Origin: Nitrospira sp.
Lineage (GTDB): Bacteria; Nitrospirota; Nitrospiria; Nitrospirales; Nitrospiraceae
Length of the DNA stretch: 35,963 nt
Assembly: GCA_019636945.1 (NCBI GenBank)
Contig: JAHBWO010000029.1
Location: 1 to 35,963 of the forward strand
Reading direction: 5' to 3'
Within the stretch, counting starts at the first letter, position 1. Each line of letters begins with the position of its first letter. The notes under the pieces were generated by a model. That model saw nothing but the letters and a program-made list of their open reading frames with translations. It was not told the origin of the DNA and did not search any database. Below are positions 1-7,951 of the stretch, in pieces. The translations under genes were made by a program, and so were the position numbers.

Positions 1-276
1 TTGAACAGTTATTCCGTCTATGTGTTGGGGGAAGTGACCAAGCCGGGTAAGTACCAGGCCAAATCCTACATCACGTTACTTCAGGCCATCTCGATGGGTG
101 GAGGTTTTACGGAATACGCAAAGAAAAACAAATTGCAAATTATTCGTAACAAGCTGAACGGCGAAAACAAGCTCCACGAAACCAGGATTCCTGTTCGCTA
201 TGACGATCTCTTGGCTGGAGACGGAGGGCCAGGCAACATCGTTCTCCTCTCCGGCGATACCGTCGTGGTGCCGTAA
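1..276 (+). CDS. Polysaccharide export protein (Wza/SLBB type), 3' end only
   Basis: The reading frame is open at the window edge, so this is the C-terminal 91 residues of a larger periplasmic/outer-membrane export protein; the TTG at base 1 need not be the start. The segment VLGEVTKPGKY followed by LLQAISMGGGFTEYA is typical of an SLBB (beta-grasp) repeat. The ending IPVRYDDLL...GDTVVVP is the usual C-terminus of Wza/EpsD-like export proteins in exosortase-linked EPS loci. Such proteins form the outer-membrane channel for capsule or EPS. The stop codon abuts the next gene's ATG at 277, indicating co-translation with the beta-barrel protein. Family assignment is firm; the exact subfamily is not. 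Confidence 0.85.
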   Translation: MNSYSVYVLGEVTKPGKYQAKSYITLLQAISMGGGFTEYAKKNKLQIIRNKLNGENKLHETRIPVRYDDLLAGDGGPGNIVLLSGDTVVVP

Positions 277-1518
277 ATGGCCACTGTGCGAGAAGTGATC
301 TCTGCAACGTCAGTTGCGGTCACGATGCTTCTCATAATCTTTTGGGACATGGTAACTAGTTCGCCTGCCAAAGCTGAACTTCGGCTTATTCCTTCGATAA
401 GTCTTTCTGAAAGGTATGACACGAATATCTTCTATGCTCCAACAGAGCTTATTCCGAAAGGAGTCAAGCGCGACGATTTTGCGACGATTCTGGGAACTCA
501 ACTTCAGTTGTTTGAAAGCAGGCGTGATGGATACACCAAAATAACCGCCGGCTTAACCGGTACGGGGTATGCCAATAATCCTGCGTTAAATTATGTGGCT
601 ACTCAAGTCGACGGCGTGGCCAAGCTGGACGACCTAATCGGTCAGCTTGTTGACGGGGCGAGATTAACGCTGGCGGACAACTTCCGATACACCCCCCAGC
701 CGCCGGGATTTCTCGCAGGCGACAAGGCACCCAGTGTAACCGATCCCTTTATTAGAGGCATTCAGGTATATCGTGCCAATAGCATCACGAACACATTTAG
801 TGCTGCCGCCGCTTATCCAGTGGCACGAGGACTGGATCTACGTGGTGACTATGCGTTCTCATTCATCAGGTTCGGTACTCCGCAGATAGGTACGGGAATA
901 GGTTTTTTTGATACAAATGTCCATAGTTGGTCTGTTGGACCTGGTTTTAGGATCAGCGATCACCAAAACTTCAATATCTCCTATCTTTCGAGTAAGACGG
1001 ATTTCGTCGGAACCGGGAGTCGCTTTGAGTTTGAAACACGGGGACTCGCTGCTGAATATCAAATACGTGCTCCTACGTGGACTGCAAAGGCAAATATCGG
1101 AGCTAATGTGCTTGATCCCGGCGATCGCATCTTCCCAATTGGCTCGCTTTCTCTGACAGGAAAATTCCCCCAGATACCGACCGTGCAAGTGATGCTGACT
1201 CGTACGGTCGCGCCGCTGTTCTTTGGTACGTTCGGAGCGATGATCAGTAATGTTGTGAGCGTCTCAAGCCAATATGATTTCTCTAGAGTACTGAGCATGA
1301 CCGGCAGTGCCAATTATGCGATCAATGAATCTGCTCCGATAAAGACCACCACATTCAAATCCGTTGGAACATCTGCCGCGCTGACCTATAAGTTAACTCG
1401 AACGTGGGCAACCACTTTGTCTTATGAGTACAGCAAACTCGACGGCGATCTTCAGGGACAACCCTACGTCGTCGACCGTCACGCAACCATGTTTTCCCTC
1501 ACCGCCAGGTGGCCGTGA
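277..1518 (+). CDS. Outer-membrane beta-barrel protein, exosortase/EPS-locus type
   Basis: This 413-residue protein has an N-terminal hydrophobic segment (about residues 10-26) and a likely signal-peptidase site after Ala-Lys-Ala at residue 33. The remainder is rich in alternating polar and aromatic residues (for example SLSERYDTNIFYAP and LSYEYSKLDGD), as in transmembrane beta-strands, and it ends FSLTARWP, close to the C-terminal aromatic signature of outer-membrane barrels. A barrel of this size beside a Wza-like gene is common in PEP-CTERM/exosortase EPS loci, where it is thought to help secretion or anchoring. It starts directly after the stop of the export protein. The barrel assignment is from composition and context; no catalytic motif is seen. 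Confidence 0.75.
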   Translation: MATVREVISATSVAVTMLLIIFWDMVTSSPAKAELRLIPSISLSERYDTNIFYAPTELIPKGVKRDDFATILGTQLQLFESRRDGYTKITAGLTGTGYANNPALNYVATQVDGVAKLDDLIGQLVDGARLTLADNFRYTPQPPGFLAGDKAPSVTDPFIRGIQVYRANSITNTFSAAAAYPVARGLDLRGDYAFSFIRFGTPQIGTGIGFFDTNVHSWSVGPGFRISDHQNFNISYLSSKTDFVGTGSRFEFETRGLAAEYQIRAPTWTAKANIGANVLDPGDRIFPIGSLSLTGKFPQIPTVQVMLTRTVAPLFFGTFGAMISNVVSVSSQYDFSRVLSMTGSANYAINESAPIKTTTFKSVGTSAALTYKLTRTWATTLSYEYSKLDGDLQGQPYVVDRHATMFSLTARWP

Positions 1519-1627
1519 AGGCACACCGATGCGAAGTCTTCTCATATCCCAAGGCAGTGGGGCCAGTGCTAAAAATCGGCGTTATCTTTAGGCGCCCCTG
1601 CGAGGGCATACATCTTTTTTCGAATAG

Positions 1628-2812
1628 ATGAAGGCCATGTCTGAAAAAATTAAGACCGCCTGGATTGTGTCGATCGTGCTCATGTTTCTTCTCTGTTTGG
1701 TCGAGTTATTCTCGTTAACTTTTCTTCACGCATGGGATCTAGCTAGGCCGTATTTGGGAAGGCCTCAAGAACAATTAGGTTTCAATCAAGGTGAAGAGCA
1801 AAAGCAAGTATTTTCCGAGGTTATGAACTTTAAGCATTATCACTACAAGGCATTTGTAGAGTGGAAAAATACGGAATTTAAGGGGAAGTATCTGAATATA
1901 GACGGCGATGGTAGACGTGTAACGGGTTTTGAAGCTCAAAATCCTCTGGTGCCCACATTACGATATTTCGGTGGCTCTACCATGTGGGGATATGGCGTGA
2001 CTGACAAATCTACGATACCTGTGCTGATCGGGAGTAAAGTAACGCTCAATGCCGTGAATTACGCCGAGCAAGCATATAACAGCAGGCAATCTCTGAACGT
2101 ATTAATTGAGCACTTAGGCGCCATTCGACCTGGGGATCTCATTATCTTTTATGATGGCGTCAACGATTCTCATAACTGTTTGCGGGAAAACTCCACGAAC
2201 GGACATGTAAGAGAACGGTATATCGAGGATGCTCTGCTCAAAGCACGCATGTTGGAAGAGGGATTAGCTGAAGATATATCAGTGGGAAAGCTCCTTTGGA
2301 AGCTTTATCAAAAGACCAATTTATACCAGCTGATTCTGAAGGCGAAGCGGAAGGTGCTCAGTGGCGAGATGGCAGTCGATGATACTACCCCCGGCTCGGA
2401 CCACTTTGTCTGTAATGATCAGGCCAAGGCGGAAGAGGTCGCCAATTTTTTGGTCACAAGTTGGAAGGCCGCAGAGACTATTGCGCAACGGGCTGGAGCA
2501 CATTTTGCCTGCGTTCTCCAGCCGAATCCATACACGTTGAGCATGCAGCCGCACTTCTATTCAGAGGGATTGGCTCAAAGCTCAAAGACCGTTTATTCGA
2601 AGGTGAGGGAGAAAGCAAAGGGGTTAGAGTGCTTCGTCGACCTCTCGGAGCTATTAACGAGCGACAACTATTTTGATGCGTGCTGTCACGTCAATCGTCG
2701 TGGAAACGAAGAAATAGCCGATCTCCTGATCTCGAAAGTTATTGGGCCAAGGACGAAAGGCGCAACGGACGTTGCGCAGCGCCTGAGGGTTCCTTACACA
2801 CCAGACCGCTGA
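1628..2812 (+). CDS. Membrane-anchored SGNH/GDSL hydrolase-like protein
   Basis: The protein has 394 residues with one N-terminal membrane segment (about residues 11-31), so the catalytic domain probably lies in the periplasm. SGNH features are visible: block I GGSTMWG (Ser117), block III-like DGVND (residues 176-180) and a C-terminal Asp-x3-His pair (Asp350, His354, in DACCHVN). SGNH enzymes in polysaccharide loci remove or add O-acyl groups on sugars; which direction applies here cannot be told. The ATG at 1628 lacks a clear ribosome site, and the ATG at 1637 is an equally good start. The stop overlaps an upstream candidate ATG (2812) of the ABC permease frame, so the two genes are probably one transcript. 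Confidence 0.75.
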   Translation: MKAMSEKIKTAWIVSIVLMFLLCLVELFSLTFLHAWDLARPYLGRPQEQLGFNQGEEQKQVFSEVMNFKHYHYKAFVEWKNTEFKGKYLNIDGDGRRVTGFEAQNPLVPTLRYFGGSTMWGYGVTDKSTIPVLIGSKVTLNAVNYAEQAYNSRQSLNVLIEHLGAIRPGDLIIFYDGVNDSHNCLRENSTNGHVRERYIEDALLKARMLEEGLAEDISVGKLLWKLYQKTNLYQLILKAKRKVLSGEMAVDDTTPGSDHFVCNDQAKAEEVANFLVTSWKAAETIAQRAGAHFACVLQPNPYTLSMQPHFYSEGLAQSSKTVYSKVREKAKGLECFVDLSELLTSDNYFDACCHVNRRGNEEIADLLISKVIGPRTKGATDVAQRLRVPYTPDR

Positions 2813-2886
2813 TGACCGAATCCGAATGTCTGACGTCGAGTTTCCTCCCAGAAGCTTGGGGGCAGAGTTCTGAAAAGAGGAATTTA

Positions 2887-3756
2887 ATGAACGGATACAC
2901 AGCTGCCAAGCGTCCTCTTGAGGATGCGGGCCTAACTCTTCCTAAGAAGATTCTCAAACCCTCAGAGGGGTGGAATGCACTCAATTTGCGTGAACTATGG
3001 GATTACCGTGAACTGCTCTACTTCTTTGTGTGGAGAGATGTAAAAGTTCGTTACAAGCAAACATTGCTGGGAGCCAGTTGGGCAATTTTGCAGCCTGTAT
3101 TTGCTATGGTGGTCTTCAGTTTGTTTTTTGGTAGGTTAGCTCGCATGCCGTCTGACGGCATCCCGTATCCGCTATTCGTTTTTACAGGACTGGTGCCCTG
3201 GATGTTTTTCGCAAATGCCATCGGACAGGCATCAGAAAGCCTGGTGGCAAACTCAAATCTTATCAAAAAGGTTTACTTCCCGCGTCTCTGTGTGCCGTTG
3301 GCAAGTGTCCTAGCGGGTTTGGTGGATTTCGGCATAGGATTTATTGTGTTGCTCATGCTGGTCGCCTGGTATGGGGTCGTTCCTTCTGCAACGATCCTTC
3401 TCGTGCCCCTCTTTCTTTTTCTGGCAGTGCTTACCGCGCTTGGAGTGACGACTTGGCTATCGGCCTTGAATGTTCAATACAGAGACGTACGCTACGTGAT
3501 TCCATTCCTTGTGCAGTTTTGGCTTTTTGCCACTCCAATTGCTTACCCAAGCAGCCTGCTCTCAGATCCATGGAGAACCCTGTACGGCATCAATCCGATG
3601 GTAGGCGTCGTGGAAGGGTTCCGTTGGGCTTTACTTGGAACACAAGTCGATCCCGGTCCTATGTTGCTGGTATCAGTAATAGTCACATTGTCGGCTACCA
3701 TCACCGGTGCATTCTATTTCAGACGAATGGAAAAGACTTTTGCGGATAGGGTGTGA
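2887..3756 (+). CDS. wzm: ABC transporter permease for polysaccharide export (Wzm/TagG type)
   Basis: This 289-residue integral membrane protein belongs to the ABC-2 polysaccharide exporter family. The segment LRELWDYRELLYFFVWRDVKVRYKQ just before the first membrane helix is characteristic, as are GASWAILQP and a late FRWALLG. About six hydrophobic segments follow, at residues near 35-60, 70-95, 105-125, 140-170, 175-195 and 230-260. I chose the ATG at 2887 because AAGAGG lies six bases upstream; the frame runs open further and an ATG at 2812 is possible. It pairs with the ATPase that starts seven bases after its stop. Together they move a lipid-linked glycan across the inner membrane. Confidence 0.9.
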   Translation: MNGYTAAKRPLEDAGLTLPKKILKPSEGWNALNLRELWDYRELLYFFVWRDVKVRYKQTLLGASWAILQPVFAMVVFSLFFGRLARMPSDGIPYPLFVFTGLVPWMFFANAIGQASESLVANSNLIKKVYFPRLCVPLASVLAGLVDFGIGFIVLLMLVAWYGVVPSATILLVPLFLFLAVLTALGVTTWLSALNVQYRDVRYVIPFLVQFWLFATPIAYPSSLLSDPWRTLYGINPMVGVVEGFRWALLGTQVDPGPMLLVSVIVTLSATITGAFYFRRMEKTFADRV

Positions 3757-3763
3757 GGATTCA

Positions 3764-5125
3764 ATGAGTAATCTAGCGATTCGTGCCGAGGCACTTGGGA
3801 AACAATACAGATTAGGGCAGAGCCACGCTGGATATCGTACTCTGCGCGAGAGCATCATGCGCGCTGTAGAAGCCCCTTTCCGGGGTGTGAAAGGGATACT
3901 GGCCTCGACTCCGCGCAAGTCGAATCGAGACGAAACGATCTGGGCATTGAAGGACGTGTCTTTCGAGATTCGGCCGGGTGAAGTTGTTGGGATTATTGGG
4001 CGGAATGGAGCGGGGAAAAGCACCTTGTTGAAAATACTCTCAGAGATTACTGAACCCTCGGTTGGAAGAGCTGAAATTCACGGGCGGGTCGGTTCGTTAC
4101 TAGAGGTCGGTACTGGCTTTCATCCTGAGCTGACCGGACGCGAAAATCTCTACCTAAATGGCGCCATCCTGGGAATGAAGCGAGGCGAGATCGAGAGAAA
4201 GTTCGATGAGATTGTCGCGTTTGCTGAAGTGGAGAAATTCATTGATACGCCAGTTAAGCATTATTCCAGCGGGATGTATCTGCGGTTGGCCTTTGCAGTG
4301 GCAGCGCATCTCGAGCCGGAAATCCTAATTGTCGACGAGGTGCTCGCGGTGGGCGATGCAGCGTTTCAAAAGAAATGTCTCGGTAAGATGGGAGATGTTG
4401 CAAAGAATGGCCGCACAGTTCTGTTTGTGAGTCACAATATGCCAGCAGTCACGCGACTGTGTGACCGCGCCATATATTTGCAGGATGGCGGTATCGTGGA
4501 GGATGGTAAGGCGAACCAGGTGGTGAAGTCGTATTTGCAATCAGGACTGGGCACAACAGCTGCTCGTGAATGGTCGGATCCCCGCAAGGCCCCGGGAGGA
4601 GAGATTGCCAGGTTGCTCGCTGTCCAGATTCGTTCAGAAAACGGGAGGTGTGTGGATTCGATTGATATCAGGCAGTCTGTCGAACTAGTGATGGAGTATG
4701 AGGTGTTCAAATCGAACTACCGGATGCTGCCCATGTTTCATTTGTACAACGAGGATGGCGTCCATATCTTCTCCGTTGTGGATAAGGATCCCGTGTGGAG
4801 AGGGAAAACTTTCTCGAAAGGATTGTTTCGAAGCATTGCTGTGATTCCAGGCAATTTTCTGTCCGAAGGAACGATGTTTTTTGACGCGGCACTGACCACC
4901 TTGGATCCCACTATTTGGCAATTCTATGAGCGACAGGCAGTGGCCTGTCAGATTATAGATCACCCGGATGGTGCAACTACAGCACGAGGGGAATGGGCGG
5001 GCCCGTTCGGGGGAGTGGTAAGGCCGTTACTTAGATGGAAAACGGAATCTATCAAAGTCGGAAAGTCCTTGCCTTCTTCTGCAGTGTCCTCGGGAGTGGG
5101 AGCGCCTCAAAAGGATTCCGAATAA
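3764..5125 (+). CDS. wzt: ABC transporter ATPase with Wzt-like C-terminal domain
   Basis: This 453-residue protein is the ATPase partner of the preceding permease. Visible motifs are Walker A GRNGAGKS (residues 79-86), the degenerate signature YSSGM (167-171) usual for the TagH/Wzt group, Walker B ILIVDE (187-192) and the switch histidine in SHNM (224). Residues from about 270 to 420 form an extra domain matching the Wzt carbohydrate-binding module, which in O-antigen exporters recognises the finished polymer end. The ATG at 3764 is preferred because GAGG sits just upstream; an earlier in-frame ATG at 3707 lies inside the permease. The C-terminal domain implies export of a specifically terminated polymer. 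Confidence 0.92.
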   Translation: MSNLAIRAEALGKQYRLGQSHAGYRTLRESIMRAVEAPFRGVKGILASTPRKSNRDETIWALKDVSFEIRPGEVVGIIGRNGAGKSTLLKILSEITEPSVGRAEIHGRVGSLLEVGTGFHPELTGRENLYLNGAILGMKRGEIERKFDEIVAFAEVEKFIDTPVKHYSSGMYLRLAFAVAAHLEPEILIVDEVLAVGDAAFQKKCLGKMGDVAKNGRTVLFVSHNMPAVTRLCDRAIYLQDGGIVEDGKANQVVKSYLQSGLGTTAAREWSDPRKAPGGEIARLLAVQIRSENGRCVDSIDIRQSVELVMEYEVFKSNYRMLPMFHLYNEDGVHIFSVVDKDPVWRGKTFSKGLFRSIAVIPGNFLSEGTMFFDAALTTLDPTIWQFYERQAVACQIIDHPDGATTARGEWAGPFGGVVRPLLRWKTESIKVGKSLPSSAVSSGVGAPQKDSE

Positions 5126-5156
5126 CTTATTCCCCGGGGATAGATATGGTGTAGGC

Positions 5157-6080
5157 GTGATTAATAATATTCGTGAAGCCGAGTGTGCATTCTGCGGCGG
5201 AAGATCGGTTCGCCGACTCAAAACTACCTCCCGCCAAAATATCCTTGGCGAATATAGGCGGATGTTCGATCTGTCTTTTTCGCCTGAAGTCCTAAAGGAA
5301 AACTTTTCCTTCAATGCGATCGGTACGGTCGAATGCCAGATATGTCGTACCATCTCGTATGACGCACGGCATGTTGGAACCGGGGATTACTACGAGTGCC
5401 TGGACCGTGGGCTCCCCTGGTACTACGCCCCTACGCGCTGGGAATATCCTATCGTCGCGGAGTTGCTCGGAAAGGAGCGCTGGCATTCATTTCTTGAAAT
5501 CGGTTGCGGGGCGGGACACTTTCTTCGGCTGGCCAGGCGGCATGGAGCTGAGGGGCATGGTTGCGAGATGAATCTGCGGAGCGTAGCCGTGTTGCGAAAT
5601 GAAGGATTCCGTATTTTTACAGATTTGGAACAGTGCAGCGAGCGATATGACGCGATCCTCATGTTTCAAGTGCTCGAGCACGTAGTTGATCCCTTTGCTT
5701 TTCTGCAAGCGGTACGGAGGAACCTCAAGCCGGGTGGCGTATTGGTGGTTTCAACGCCTGTGAGACCTTCGTGTGCGGCTCTTACGGCAAATCCGTTATT
5801 GCTTCCACCGCACCATCAATGGCTGCCGACCCTAAGTGCCTTTAATCTACTATCGGCCAGGCTGGGACTTCACTGCGAATGTGTTCTTTCCGAACCTCCA
5901 GATGCTGGCCACGTAACGTATGCGTTGAAAAAGTGGTGCGGTCGATTTCCTCACGCTTGGCGTCTGAACTTTGTGTGGAATGTGGCCGGAAAAGTAATTC
6001 TAGATCTGGCTGCCAGATTTGGATGTGAGTGGACAAAGGTGGGGCATACGGCAATGGCTGTCCTCCGCGAGACCGAGTAG
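5157..6080 (+). CDS. Class I SAM-dependent methyltransferase with N-terminal Cys pairs
   Basis: This 307-residue protein has SAM-binding motif I EIGCGAGHF (residues 114-122), and FQVLEHVVDPFAFL follows, typical of Methyltransf_11/23 proteins. The N-terminus has two Cys-x2-Cys pairs (residues 10/13 and 60/63) that could form a zinc ribbon, as seen in sugar C-methyltransferase relatives. It probably methylates a sugar or the growing polymer; the acceptor is unknown. The start is a GTG with only a weak upstream AGG, so the N-terminus is uncertain by a few residues. It follows the ATPase by 31 bases. A methyl cap recognised by the Wzt domain would fit, but that is inference. Confidence 0.8.
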   Translation: MINNIREAECAFCGGRSVRRLKTTSRQNILGEYRRMFDLSFSPEVLKENFSFNAIGTVECQICRTISYDARHVGTGDYYECLDRGLPWYYAPTRWEYPIVAELLGKERWHSFLEIGCGAGHFLRLARRHGAEGHGCEMNLRSVAVLRNEGFRIFTDLEQCSERYDAILMFQVLEHVVDPFAFLQAVRRNLKPGGVLVVSTPVRPSCAALTANPLLLPPHHQWLPTLSAFNLLSARLGLHCECVLSEPPDAGHVTYALKKWCGRFPHAWRLNFVWNVAGKVILDLAARFGCEWTKVGHTAMAVLRETE

Positions 6081-6187
6081 GCACATTAGCCTAGGATATG
6101 CCTCAGCTTCGTAAACTCCATTTGAGGGAAGGCCTTTCTCAACTGAGTTGACACCCTTGGCGAAGGATTACAGGGTTGTAAGAACCA

Positions 6188-7357
6188 ATGACATTACAGA
6201 TGCTTTATCAGAAGACCAGAACTCGAATTCGGGCTTACGTCAATCACTCAACATTGAAACGCCCGATCTCTCTTCAGCCGGAAGGTCGTTCGAAAGGCGA
6301 GGTACTGCTCTCGTACTTTCAACAGCCGTTTCTCGTGGCAAACGGCCAAGGTATTCTCAATACTCACAGTCGCTACTGGGAGTCATATCAGATCGCAGAC
6401 ACTTTCCTTCGATTGGGGTATGCCGTCGATGTTATCGATTGGGACAATGGCGTCTTCACGCCGGCCAAGCCGTATCGTGTCTTTGTGGATCCTCGACACA
6501 ACATGCAGCGGTTGGCTCCAATGCTTCCCAAGGATTGCACCAAAGTGTTTTACATCGATGTGGCACATACGATTTTCAATTCGTGGGCAGAAATGCAGCG
6601 TCTCCTCTCCCTTCAGCAGCGACGAGGCATGACACTGCAGTGCCGGAGATTCGAAACTCCAAACTTAGGAATCGAAGTTGCCGACTGTGCGACCATGTTG
6701 GGCAATGAGTTCACCCGCAAAACATTCGAGTATGCCAATAAGCCGATCTACGCGGTGCCCATGACACCCTGCAAAGAATTCCCTTGGGTTGCCGAAAAAG
6801 ATTTTGATGTTTGCGGTAGGAATTTTCTCTGGTTTGGCAGCTACGGCCTCGTTCACAAGGGGCTGGATTTGGTATTGGAAGCGTTTGCGCAAATGCCGGA
6901 TTGCCATCTTACCGTCTGCGGCCCCATACAGAACGAGCACGATTTCGTGGAAGCCTATCGAAAGGAGCTGTACCAAACTTCCAACATTAAGACCATCGGT
7001 TGGATTGACGTGATGGGGTCTGAGTTTCTCGAGCTGGTGAAGAGCTGTGCCGGTTTCATTTATGCCTCTGCGTCCGAGGGCCAAGCCGGGGCTGTAGTGA
7101 CTTGCATGCATGCAGGTCTGATCCCAATCATAAGCTATGAGTGCGGCGTTGATGTTCCAGAAGGTGCCGGCATCATATTGAAAGAGTCGTCAGTGGAGAA
7201 TATCAGACAGGCTGTTGAGCTATTAGCAGCTCGCCCAGCCAACGAGTTGGCGGCACAAGCCCGTGCTAACTGGGAGTACGCCAGGGCACACTACACCAGA
7301 GAACAATATGCAAAGACCTATCGCGGTATTGCAAAGGAGATCCTTGGCATCGCCTGA
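6188..7357 (+). CDS. Glycosyltransferase, GT4-like (GT-B fold)
   Basis: The protein has 389 residues. The C-terminal half carries LWFGSYGLVHKGLDLVLEAF, HLTVCGP and a late FIYASASEGQAGAVVTCMHAG. These match the nucleotide-sugar-binding domain of GT4-like enzymes, including the acidic/glycine-rich donor loop. The N-terminal half (LVANGQGILNTHSRYWESYQIADTFLRLGY) resembles the acceptor domain. There is no membrane segment, so it is probably a peripheral cytoplasmic enzyme that adds one sugar. The ATG at 6188 follows a 107-base gap. Donor and acceptor cannot be read from the sequence. The N-terminal half is divergent from standard GT4 proteins. Confidence 0.8.
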   Translation: MTLQMLYQKTRTRIRAYVNHSTLKRPISLQPEGRSKGEVLLSYFQQPFLVANGQGILNTHSRYWESYQIADTFLRLGYAVDVIDWDNGVFTPAKPYRVFVDPRHNMQRLAPMLPKDCTKVFYIDVAHTIFNSWAEMQRLLSLQQRRGMTLQCRRFETPNLGIEVADCATMLGNEFTRKTFEYANKPIYAVPMTPCKEFPWVAEKDFDVCGRNFLWFGSYGLVHKGLDLVLEAFAQMPDCHLTVCGPIQNEHDFVEAYRKELYQTSNIKTIGWIDVMGSEFLELVKSCAGFIYASASEGQAGAVVTCMHAGLIPIISYECGVDVPEGAGIILKESSVENIRQAVELLAARPANELAAQARANWEYARAHYTREQYAKTYRGIAKEILGIA

Positions 7358-7378
7358 AGGTTCATCCGGTAGACTGTA

Positions 7379-7951
7379 ATGTCATTCAACGAGCCAACAT
7401 ATCGGCAACAGCTTTGCGAAGATTGGCGTGCCCATGGCCGAGACTGGACGAAGCCCGGCTTTAGAGCAATTGCTGTTCATCGATTCGGGAATTGGGCGCT
7501 TGCGTCAAAGTCCCGTGTGATTCGAAAGCTTCTCTGGCTCATCTATCTGTCCCTCTTTCGGTACATCAGAAACCACTATGGAATCGAGGTGCCATTCTCG
7601 ACATCGATTGGGCGGCGCGTGATTCTAGGGCACCAGACCGGCATTGTCATTCATCCTTATTCGGAAATCGGGGATGATTGTCTTATCCGTCAGAATGTGA
7701 CGATCGGAGCAGTGAGTGATGAACGTTTCGATGACGCACCCATCCTTGGCAACGGGGTCTCAGTGGGCTGTGGAGCGGTCATCCTTGGAAAGGTAAAGAT
7801 CGGCACCAACGCCGTTATCGGTCCCAATGTGGTGGTAATGAGTGACGTGCCACCGAATGCAAAAGTGTTCGCTGACCCTCCGCGGGTAATGCAGATATCA
7901 CGTGGACTCGTGAAGTCACACGATCGCAGCAGGACTGGCCAGCAGCCATGA
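7379..7951 (+). CDS. Hexapeptide-repeat acyltransferase (serine acetyltransferase-like)
   Basis: This 190-residue protein has a helical N-terminus (YRQQLCEDWRAHGRDW) followed by left-handed beta-helix hexapeptide repeats from about residue 80 (GIVIHPYSEIGDDCLIRQ, VSVGCGAVILGKVKIG, NAVIGPNVVVMSDVPP). This is the CysE/WcaB/LbH fold, trimeric in known members. It is shorter than true CysE and sits inside a polysaccharide operon, so sugar O- or N-acylation is more likely than cysteine synthesis. Its last codons overlap the FkbH-like gene by four bases (ATGA at 7948), so the two are translationally coupled. It could use acetyl-CoA or an acyl group delivered by the neighbouring carrier protein; the latter is inference. 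Confidence 0.8.
   Translation: MSFNEPTYRQQLCEDWRAHGRDWTKPGFRAIAVHRFGNWALASKSRVIRKLLWLIYLSLFRYIRNHYGIEVPFSTSIGRRVILGHQTGIVIHPYSEIGDDCLIRQNVTIGAVSDERFDDAPILGNGVSVGCGAVILGKVKIGTNAVIGPNVVVMSDVPPNAKVFADPPRVMQISRGLVKSHDRSRTGQQP

Noticed and set aside
1594..1620. GCCC-GGGC hairpin followed by a T-run after the beta-barrel gene
   Set aside because: The stem is only four bases and the T-run starts eight bases after it, so it is too weak to call a terminator.
6139..6153. Palindrome TCAACT-G-AGTTGA overlapping TTGACA upstream of the GT4 gene
   Set aside because: Six-base arms are expected several times by chance in a window of this size, and no -10 box lies at the right distance.
6148..6708. A 186-codon plus-strand reading frame overlapping the GT4 gene at 6188
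   Set aside because: It is a shadow frame; the GT4 frame has clear domain motifs through the same bases.
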